DNA from: CADEDH01 sp039029735
Lineage (GTDB): Bacteria > Actinomycetota > Acidimicrobiia > Acidimicrobiales > SZUA-35
DNA: 64,000 nucleotides
NCBI GenBank assembly: GCA_039029735.1
Contig: JBCCFL010000002.1
Span: forward strand, 62,001 to 126,000
Direction: 5' to 3'
Shown: positions 57,970 through 64,000 of the stretch, one piece after another
Position numbering within the stretch: position 1 is the first letter of the stretch
Layout: each line of letters opens with the position of its first letter
Program-made: the position numbers and the translations under genes
The notes under the pieces: generated by a model
What the model was told of the DNA's origin: nothing
Seen by the model: only the letters and a program-made list of their open reading frames with translations
The model's database searches: none

Positions 57970-59147
57970 GCATGAGTCGCGACGAGTTCGAGAGCCTGGT
58001 GCCGCCCGAGTATCGAGGTCGGCGTCTGAACCTGAACGAGCGGATCGCACTGGATGACATGCTCGCCCCACCGTTCCCCGGGCCTGTGCGAACGGCAGGC
58101 GCTGCCGGGTTCACCCGCAACGAGCAGTTCGAGCAGCGCATGGACTGCTGCCGGGCCGTGGTGATCGGCTCAGCCGTGGGCGATGCGCTCGGGGCGCCGT
58201 TCGAGTTCGGGCCGGCCGGCGCGTTCTCGGCCCGGTTCGCTTCTGGCTCCACCGAGAACGAGATGATCGGCAACGGCCTCTGGGAGCCCGGCGAGTTCAC
58301 CGACGACACCCAGATGGCCGTGATGGAGGCCGAGTCGATCGTGGCCGTGGGCTGGATCGACGAGTGGGACATCTGGGAGCGGTTCCAGCTGTGGCGCCGC
58401 TCCGGCCCGAAGGACATCGGCATCCAGACCCAGGAGGTGCTCACCCATCCGATCGGGTATCCGGCGGCGGCCGAGGTGTACTACGCCGCAAATCCCGACA
58501 GCGCCGCCGGTAACGGCAGCCTCATGCGAGCGTCGTTCGCCGCGGCTCGTTGGTCATGGGGCAACACCACCGGCACAGCCGAGATCGCCCGCCGGCTGTC
58601 ACGTATCACCCACGGGGATCCCGCGGCCGGGGAGGGGCGGGCGCTCTTCCACATGATCGTGCACAACGCGATCCTCTATCGCGACCCGTTCCTGGCGGTC
58701 GACCGCTGCCTCGCCTTCCTCAAAGATGGCGAGCGGGCGGTGTTCGAGGATGCCATCGGGCCCAACGCCGATCACAGCCTCGGCAACGGCTCGGTGTGGG
58801 GTTGCCTGCGCGATGCGGTGGCCGCAGTGCGAGCAGCCGACAGCTTCGAGGAGGCGATGCGGCGGGCATGCGATGTAGGGAGCGACGTCGACACGGTGGC
58901 TGCGGTGGCTGGAGGTCTGGCCGGCGCCATCTGGGGGATGGACGGCATTCCCGATCGATGGATCGAGCCCCTCCACGGCACGGTGGCCGGTCAGCGATAC
59001 GACGCGGACCGGCTACTCAACCTGTGCGACGAGCTCATGGGGCTCTCGATCCCGAAGCACAAGGCCCGGCCCTCGCGGGAGTTCGGCCGGTACTGGCTCC
59101 CGAATCGCGGCCCGGGGTCTGATCCCCGCGCCGATCGTCATCGGTGA
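57966..59147 (+). CDS. ADP-ribosylglycohydrolase, probable immunity protein
   Basis: The 393-residue protein belongs to the DraG/ARH family, which removes ADP-ribose from proteins. Metal-site motifs are intact: VIGSAVGDALGAPFEF, EFTDDTQMAVMEAES (Asp113, Asp114), AAGNGSLMRASF, and DVGSDVDTVAAVAGGLAGAIWG (Asp307, Asp309). This suggests an active enzyme and not just a binding decoy. ATG 57966 overlaps the toxin stop by four bases, so the two are translated together. It probably reverses the modification made by the toxin; the same pairing is known for Tre1-Tri1 in Serratia proteamaculans. Confidence 0.9.
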   Translation: MSMSRDEFESLVPPEYRGRRLNLNERIALDDMLAPPFPGPVRTAGAAGFTRNEQFEQRMDCCRAVVIGSAVGDALGAPFEFGPAGAFSARFASGSTENEMIGNGLWEPGEFTDDTQMAVMEAESIVAVGWIDEWDIWERFQLWRRSGPKDIGIQTQEVLTHPIGYPAAAEVYYAANPDSAAGNGSLMRASFAAARWSWGNTTGTAEIARRLSRITHGDPAAGEGRALFHMIVHNAILYRDPFLAVDRCLAFLKDGERAVFEDAIGPNADHSLGNGSVWGCLRDAVAAVRAADSFEEAMRRACDVGSDVDTVAAVAGGLAGAIWGMDGIPDRWIEPLHGTVAGQRYDADRLLNLCDELMGLSIPKHKARPSREFGRYWLPNRGPGSDPRADRHR

Positions 59148-59183
59148 CTCGGCGGCGCCTGCCACACGGCGACGGCGCAGGCG

Positions 59184-60176
59184 TCAGTCCAGACCGCGGA
59201 GGAAGGCCACGAGGAGCTCGTTGACCTCGGCCGACCGCTCCTGCTGGATCCAATGCCCGGCTCCCTCGATCACGGTGCACGACCGGAGATCGCCGAGGGT
59301 GGCCTGCATCGCGCCGATGGCCTCGGGCGTATTGCCCGCGATCAGGTCGGTGGACCCGCCAACGTACATGGTGGGCTGATTGAGCGTGGTGCCGACCCAG
59401 GGAGCCAGGGCGCCGGGGATGCGATTGATGTTGCGGTACCAGTTGAGGCCACCCCGGAAGCCGGTTCGGGAGATCTCCTCGGCGTAGAAACCGAGATCGG
59501 CGTCGCTGAGCCACGACGGAAGTTCCGCCGGGACAACGAGCTGGTCCACGAAGCGTTCGCCGGCGGGAAAGTGCCCGTCGAATGGCTCGGCGATGTCGCC
59601 GTTGGCGACGGCGTCGCCTGAGATCGAATAGAGCACGCCGAGCATCGACCGGCGAGCGTCGGCTTCGAGCTCGGCCTCGGCCACGCCCGGCTCCTGGAAG
59701 TAGAGCCGGTAGTAGTCCCGACCTTCACCGGCTCCCATTCGCATCAGGTCGTTGACGGTCACCCCGTCGGGCAGCCCGCCAGTCGGCCCGCCATAGGGCA
59801 CGCTCATGCCGGCCACGGCGCGGAACATGTCGGGCCGTACGAGCCCGGCATACCAGGCCACTGGAGCACCCCAGTCGTGGCCCACGATCACGGCCTCGTC
59901 GGCGTCGAGGCCATTCACCACACCCACCACGTCGCCGATGAGATGCGTGATGCTGTAGGCGTTGATGTTCTGTGGGGCGTCGGTGAGCCCGTAGCCACGC
60001 ATCGAGAGAGCAACGGCGCGGAACCCGGCCTCGGCCACCGCGGGCAGCTGATGCCGCCACGAGTACCACGACTCGGGCCAGCCGTGGCAGAACACGACGA
60101 GGGGCCCCTCGCCGATGCTCACGTAGTGGATGTTGATGCCATTGGCTTCGAGATTGCCGTGTTCGAGGTCGGACAT
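59184..60176 (-). CDS. Epoxide-hydrolase-like alpha/beta-hydrolase
   Basis: The 330-residue protein has the soluble epoxide hydrolase pattern: FCHGWPESWYSWRHQLPAVAEAGFRAVA (HGxP oxyanion motif), RGYGLTDAP, the nucleophilic aspartate in VIVGHDWGAPVAW, a lid-domain tyrosine in NWYRNINR, and the late EGAGHWIQQERS with the histidine. Whether it opens epoxides or dehalogenates cannot be settled by eye. ATG 60176 is seven bases after TAAGAT on this strand (complement of 60184-60189). Confidence 0.88.
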   Translation of the reverse strand: MSDLEHGNLEANGINIHYVSIGEGPLVVFCHGWPESWYSWRHQLPAVAEAGFRAVALSMRGYGLTDAPQNINAYSITHLIGDVVGVVNGLDADEAVIVGHDWGAPVAWYAGLVRPDMFRAVAGMSVPYGGPTGGLPDGVTVNDLMRMGAGEGRDYYRLYFQEPGVAEAELEADARRSMLGVLYSISGDAVANGDIAEPFDGHFPAGERFVDQLVVPAELPSWLSDADLGFYAEEISRTGFRGGLNWYRNINRIPGALAPWVGTTLNQPTMYVGGSTDLIAGNTPEAIGAMQATLGDLRSCTVIEGAGHWIQQERSAEVNELLVAFLRGLD

Positions 60177-60197
60177 GGCTCGGATCTTAGGCTGCGC

Positions 60198-61580
60198 TCA
60201 GTTCAGCGCCGATCGCTGGGCTGCAATGACCTCACATGTCACGTCCTGGTAGTCGAACGTGCCCTCGAGTTCGCCGTAGGTGTCGTCCCGCTCGGACTCG
60301 CCGGGCGCCAGATCGCCGATGACGCCGAAGTCGGCGCCGATGTAGGTGCCGTCGGGGCCATACAGCTCGTAGTCGACCACGAACGCCGACCGCTCGGCTG
60401 AGTTGTTGCTGAGCGTCACGAACACCAGGTAGCGGCCGAACTCGTCGAGGCCGGTGACCTCACAGGCGACGGTGCCGGTGGCGGGCACCACCTCGGAGAA
60501 GTCGATCTCGCCCTCCGCGATGGCCTCCTCGCGCCGGCCTTCGTCCGGCGTCTCACCCTCGGTGGCCGTACCGGTGCCGCCGCCGTCGCCGCCGCGGAGC
60601 AGCGCGAAGCCGACGATGCCCAGAATCAGCACGCCGAGCAGTACTGCGATCCCGATGGCGATGGCTCGGCCGTTGCTCGATCCTCCGCCACCGCCGGGTG
60701 GTGGGGCGTAGCCAGGGGCGCCGGTACCTCCGAGGCCCGGCGGGGGGCCAGCCGGCGCGCCATACCCGGGCCCGCCCGGGCCGGGCGGAGGGTTGTAGCC
60801 CGACAGCGCCGACGGCGGCTCACCGGGAGGTGTGTAGCCCGGTGCGCCTGCGCTGTAGCCCGGCGTGGGAGCCGCAGCGGTCGGATCGTAGGTCGGGGTG
60901 GTGGCGGCGCCACCAGCGTCGTACCCGGGAGGTGCTGCCGCTGATCCCGGCGGGGCGTAGCCCGGGCTCGCCGGTGGAGCGTCGGGCGGCGCGTAGCCCG
61001 GCGAGGCCGGCGGTGCGCTCGGAGGGGCGTAGTCGGCGGCCGGTGCGCTGGGAGGCGCGTAATCAGGCACCGCCGGGGGAACAGCCGGCGGGTCGTAGCT
61101 CGGGGTGGCCGGCGCGTTCGGAGGGGCCTGGGCGGGGGGCGGTGCCTCCCCTGGGGGCGCGTAGCCCGGCGCCGACACGGGAGGCTCGTACCCGGGAGCG
61201 GGCGGTGGGGCTCCCGGAGGTGCGTAACCCGGGGCGGGCGGCGGTGCACCGACTCCCCCCGGAGGGGTGGCATCGGGTGGCGGTGGCGGGGTGTAACTAG
61301 GAGGGGCCGCGGGAGGTGGTGCTCCTGGAGGCGGCGCTCCCGGAGGGCCCGACGGCGGGGTGTAGGCCGACGGGTTCTCGAACGACGGTGGGGCGTAACT
61401 CGGCGGTTCCTGGCCGAGCGGCGGTGGCGCCCCGGGTGCCAGCTGGGTGGCGCTCGCGTCGAACTCCGGAGGATCGAACCCGCTGAGATCCGCGTCGGCG
61501 TCGGGGGGTGGCTCCGGGGGTGCCCAGCCACCGTGGTCGGGCACTGCAGGGTCGTCAGGATGGTCACCGCTCACCGCCAC
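60198..61580 (-). CDS. Pro/Tyr/Gly-rich membrane protein with extracellular C-terminal domain
   Basis: The 460-residue protein has a cytoplasmic region of about 300 residues built from degenerate repeats of the form PGYAPPGAPP. One membrane helix follows (AIAIGIAVLLGVLILGIVGFALLRGG), then an acidic linker and an outside domain: TVACEVTGLDEFGRYLVFVTLSNNSAERSAF, then DDTYGELEGTFDYQDVTCEV. The domain looks like a FxLYD/DUF4352-type beta fold and has two cysteines. The cytoplasmic repeats are intrinsically disordered. The start is GTG 61580 or, two codons later, GTG 61574. Confidence 0.75.
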   Translation of the reverse strand: MAVSGDHPDDPAVPDHGGWAPPEPPPDADADLSGFDPPEFDASATQLAPGAPPPLGQEPPSYAPPSFENPSAYTPPSGPPGAPPPGAPPPAAPPSYTPPPPPDATPPGGVGAPPPAPGYAPPGAPPPAPGYEPPVSAPGYAPPGEAPPPAQAPPNAPATPSYDPPAVPPAVPDYAPPSAPAADYAPPSAPPASPGYAPPDAPPASPGYAPPGSAAAPPGYDAGGAATTPTYDPTAAAPTPGYSAGAPGYTPPGEPPSALSGYNPPPGPGGPGYGAPAGPPPGLGGTGAPGYAPPPGGGGGSSNGRAIAIGIAVLLGVLILGIVGFALLRGGDGGGTGTATEGETPDEGRREEAIAEGEIDFSEVVPATGTVACEVTGLDEFGRYLVFVTLSNNSAERSAFVVDYELYGPDGTYIGADFGVIGDLAPGESERDDTYGELEGTFDYQDVTCEVIAAQRSALN

Positions 61581-61635
61581 TGTCTACCAGACGGCCCCGT
61601 CGTTGTCGCCGACTCGGCGGCGTTGTCACAGGGCC

Positions 61636-61641
61636 TAGCAT
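61636..61641 (+). promoter_or_regulatory. -10 element upstream of engB leader peptide
   Basis: TAGCAT is six bases before ATG 61648, the start of an 11-codon frame that overlaps the engB start. Confidence 0.4.
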
Positions 61642-61647
61642 GACCCG

Positions 61648-61683
61648 ATGATCAGCAGTCGTCGTGGCCGAGCAGATCGATGA
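61648..61683 (+). CDS. Possible 11-residue leaderless leader peptide coupled to engB
   Basis: ATG 61648 opens MISSRRGRADR, whose TGA (61681-61683) overlaps engB ATG 61680 in ATGA. A leaderless -10 hexamer lies six bases before the ATG, and engB itself has no clear Shine-Dalgarno sequence. Coupled re-initiation is the simplest reading. The peptide may have no activity of its own. Confidence 0.35.
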   Translation: MISSRRGRADR

Positions 61684-62261
61684 GCCGACCGTTCGTGATG
61701 CGATTCGTCACCTCGGCCGACCGGGTGGAGGGGTTGCCCGATTCCGAGGCCGAGGTGGCCGTCGTCGGGCGCTCGAACGTCGGGAAGTCGTCGTTGATCA
61801 ATGCTCTCGGGCACTCGAAGAAGCTGGCGAAGGTGTCCAACACGCCGGGCCGCACCCGCCTCCTCAACCTCTTCGCCATCGAAGGCGGTGGCAGCATCGT
61901 CGATCTTCCCGGCTACGGCTACGCCAAGGCGTCCAAGGAGCTGCGGGCCGGGTGGCAGCGCATGATCGACCGCTACCTCCTCGAGCGCGACGGCCTGGCG
62001 ATGGTGGTGGTGCTCGTTGATGGGTTGGTGGGCCCCACCGACCTCGATCAGGAGATGCTCGACTGGCTCCGGGCCCACGACATCCCCCACACCGTGGTGG
62101 CCACCAAGCACGACAAGGTGAAGGCATCGATCCGCACCAAGCGCAAACGGGCCCTGGCCGAAGGCTGCCAGCTCGAACCCGGCGACATCGTGTGGGTGAG
62201 TTCCCAGAACGGCACGGGGATCGACCGTCTGCGCAGCCTGATGCTCGGCTGGCTCGAATAG
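61680..62261 (+). CDS. engB: Ribosome-biogenesis GTPase EngB (YihA/YsxC)
   Basis: EngB helps assemble the large ribosomal subunit. The 193-residue protein has G1 VVGRSNVGKSSLINALG, G2 around NTPGRTRLLN, G3 DLPGYGYAK, G4 TKHDKVK and G5 VSSQNGTG, in a circularly standard GTPase order and of normal length. ATG 61680 overlaps the leader peptide stop. Confidence 0.95.
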   Translation: MSRPFVMRFVTSADRVEGLPDSEAEVAVVGRSNVGKSSLINALGHSKKLAKVSNTPGRTRLLNLFAIEGGGSIVDLPGYGYAKASKELRAGWQRMIDRYLLERDGLAMVVVLVDGLVGPTDLDQEMLDWLRAHDIPHTVVATKHDKVKASIRTKRKRALAEGCQLEPGDIVWVSSQNGTGIDRLRSLMLGWLE

Positions 62262-62276
62262 CGCCCATCCGGGACA

Positions 62277-63488
62277 ATGAGCAGCATGTCTGACGTCACT
62301 GCTGCCGACACTACCCTCGTCGACGATGCCCTCGACGCGCTCTTCGCCGCCGCCTCGCCCACCATGGGAGGCAAGGAGTTCCGCGGTCACCAGTTCGATC
62401 ACGGCCTCGCCTGGGTGCACTTCGACAAAGGCCACGGCGGGCTGGGCGTGAGCCCACAGCTCCAGAAACGGGTGGAGGAACGGCTCCGGGCCGAGAAGGC
62501 GCCCGGCGCCGATCCGGCCAGCTTCTTCCTGAACCTCGCCGGGCCCACGATCCACACCCACGGCAACGAGGAGCAGAAGGCCCGGTTCCTGCGGCCGATG
62601 TTCACCGGCGAGGAACGCTGGTGCCAGCTCTTCAGCGAGCCCGGTGCCGGATCTGACTTCGCCGGCCTCGCCACCAAGGCCGTGCAAGACGGTGAGGAGT
62701 GGATCGTGAACGGGCAGAAGGTGTGGAACACCATCGCCCACCTGGCCGACTGGGGCATGCTCGTCACCCGCTCCAACCCAGACCTGCCCAAGCACAAGGG
62801 CATGACCTACTTCGCGGTCGACATGCAGTCGCCCGGCGTTGAGGTGCGGCCACTGCGCCAGATCACGGGCGAAGCCGAGTTCAACGAGGTCTACATGACC
62901 GACGCCCGAATCCCCGATGCCAATCGCATCGGCGACGTCGGTGAGGGCTGGCGGGTGTCGCTCACCACGCTCATGAACGAGCGATCGGCCATCGGTGGCG
63001 GTGGTGCCCCCAAGCGTGGCTCGGGGGCGATCGCGGCGTTGGTCGGGGTGTGGGAGAAGCTGCCCGACGATGAGAAGACGGCGGTTCGACGCGACGAGTT
63101 GATGCAGCTGTGGATCGAGGCGGAAACCCTGCGCCTCACCAACATGCGCGCCAGCGAGAACCGTCGGGCCGGCAATCCCGGACCCGAGGGATCGGTGGCG
63201 AAGCTCGCCTACTCGAACCTCAACAAGTCGATCTTCGAAGCCGCCGTCGCGTTCCAGGGCCCGACGGGTTTGATCGGCTACGACTACACCTTCCGGCGCC
63301 CCGAGGAGCTGTCGGCCACCGGCAGCGAGAACGGGGTCGGCCACGCCTTCCTTCGAGTGCGGGCCAACTCGATCGAGGGTGGCACCAGCGAGATCATGCG
63401 CAACATCCTCGGCGAGCAGGTGCTGGGATTGCCCGGTGAGCCCAGGGTGGACAAGGACGTGCCCTGGGTGGACGTTCCGAGGAGCTGA
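62277..63488 (+). CDS. Acyl-CoA dehydrogenase family protein
   Basis: This FAD enzyme oxidises acyl-CoA thioesters. The 403-residue protein has the helical N-terminal domain, WCQLFSEPGAGSDFAGLATKAVQDGEEWIVNGQKVWNT (FAD and substrate motifs), and the C-terminal FAD block EGGTSEIMRNILGEQVLGLP. The N-terminal domain is somewhat short. It is followed two bases later by a PhyH-type gene, so a shared catabolic role is likely. Confidence 0.92.
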   Translation: MSSMSDVTAADTTLVDDALDALFAAASPTMGGKEFRGHQFDHGLAWVHFDKGHGGLGVSPQLQKRVEERLRAEKAPGADPASFFLNLAGPTIHTHGNEEQKARFLRPMFTGEERWCQLFSEPGAGSDFAGLATKAVQDGEEWIVNGQKVWNTIAHLADWGMLVTRSNPDLPKHKGMTYFAVDMQSPGVEVRPLRQITGEAEFNEVYMTDARIPDANRIGDVGEGWRVSLTTLMNERSAIGGGGAPKRGSGAIAALVGVWEKLPDDEKTAVRRDELMQLWIEAETLRLTNMRASENRRAGNPGPEGSVAKLAYSNLNKSIFEAAVAFQGPTGLIGYDYTFRRPEELSATGSENGVGHAFLRVRANSIEGGTSEIMRNILGEQVLGLPGEPRVDKDVPWVDVPRS

Positions 63489-63490
63489 CC

Positions 63491-64000
63491 GTGATCCCCA
63501 CCGAGGCCCAGATCGAGACCTTCCGACGCGACGGTGTGGTGAAGGTGGAGCGCGCCGTCGATGAGCACTGGATCGACGCCCTCACCGCCGACGCCGAACG
63601 GGAGCTCGCGGCGCCGGGGGAGTGGCTGAGCGACACCAACCCGGGGGCCACGGTGGATCGACTCTTCACCAGTCGCTACCGGTGGCAGCACGAGCCCGTG
63701 ATCGACTCCTTCATCCATACCAGCGGGGTGGCCGAGCTGGCGGCCCGGCTGATGGGCAGCGATTCCGCGCGGTTCTACTTCGACCATCTGCTGGTGAAGG
63801 AACCCCAGACCACGGCGCCGACGCCATGGCATCAGGATCTTCCCTACTGGCCGTTCCTCGGTCGCCAGATCGGCTCCGTGTGGGTGGCCCTCACCTCGGC
63901 CACGGTGACGGGCAGCTCGCTCGAGTTCGTGCGGGCCAGCCACGACTGGAACAAGGTGTTCATTCCAACGGCCTTCGCCGGTCAGTCGGACTGGCTCGAC
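63491..64000 (+). CDS. Phytanoyl-CoA dioxygenase (PhyH) family protein, 3' end outside window
   Basis: The frame is open from GTG 63491 to the window edge, 170 codons, with no stop. It reads IPTEAQIETFRRDGVVKVERAVDE, the usual PhyH start, and has the iron-binding H-x-D in PTPWHQDLPYWPFLG; the second histidine would lie beyond the edge. PhyH enzymes are Fe(II)/2-oxoglutarate hydroxylases. It starts two bases after the acyl-CoA dehydrogenase stop. Confidence 0.85.
   Translation, partial: MIPTEAQIETFRRDGVVKVERAVDEHWIDALTADAERELAAPGEWLSDTNPGATVDRLFTSRYRWQHEPVIDSFIHTSGVAELAARLMGSDSARFYFDHLLVKEPQTTAPTPWHQDLPYWPFLGRQIGSVWVALTSATVTGSSLEFVRASHDWNKVFIPTAFAGQSDWLD

Noticed and set aside
1..64000. CRISPR array, insertion sequence, integrase, prophage or tRNA-linked island
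   Set aside because: No spaced direct repeats of CRISPR type, no transposase or integrase reading frame, and no recognisable tRNA were found by eye.

Overview
The window is one contiguous, very GC-rich stretch of bacterial chromosome that looks actinobacterial. I would place it near the Acidimicrobiia. The evidence is the codon bias, many GTG starts, Rho with a long disordered N-terminal insert, a PASTA-domain kinase, GatCAB, and many genes preceded by a TANNNT -10 hexamer six to nine bases before the start codon, which is the actinobacterial leaderless-mRNA layout. The ATP synthase has two separate b-type subunits and a free delta, not the mycobacterial b-delta fusion. The class-level placement is inference. 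No tRNA, rRNA, CRISPR array, insertion sequence or prophage was seen. No gene-free stretch exceeds 300 bases; the longest are 53439-53656, 2231-2435, 46817-47016 and 55910-56091.

1-12.3 kb is core metabolism and translation: hom (cut by the window edge), thrC, rho, rpmE, an unrecognised conserved gene, a divergent esterase, then prfA-prmC-cNMP protein-rpiB-glyA and a WecA/TagO-type lipid-phosphate sugar transferase. 12.4-20.5 kb is a complete F1Fo ATP synthase operon (atpZ, atpI, atpB, atpE, two atpF genes, atpH, atpA, atpG, atpD, atpC), followed by glpX.

20.5-31.8 kb is mixed: NIPSNAP protein, PPK2 polyphosphate kinase, a nicotianamine synthase-like enzyme next to a GNAT acetyltransferase, a J-domain protein, a hydrolase, an MFS transporter, an Nfu-type Fe-S protein, MscL, a rhomboid protease, an ABC-F ATPase and a methyltransferase. 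31.9-35.1 kb is a tRNA-modification operon (cysteine desulfurase, mnmA, sua5) that ends in an 18-bp tandem repeat. 36-39.3 kb holds ligA and a TetR regulator divergent from a small membrane protein, with paired operator-like repeats between them.

39.9-46.8 kb carries a PASTA Ser/Thr kinase with a long acidic linker, then gatCAB. 47-55.2 kb is transport and envelope: a lipoprotein hydrolase, a MATE exporter, a four-gene ABC operon and a secreted membrane-anchored protein. 56-59.1 kb is the most notable locus: a large protein ending in an intact R-S-ExE ADP-ribosyltransferase domain, overlapped by an ADP-ribosylglycohydrolase gene. I read this as a toxin and its enzymatic immunity protein. The window ends with an epoxide hydrolase-like protein, a Pro/Tyr-rich membrane protein, engB, an acyl-CoA dehydrogenase and a truncated PhyH-type dioxygenase.
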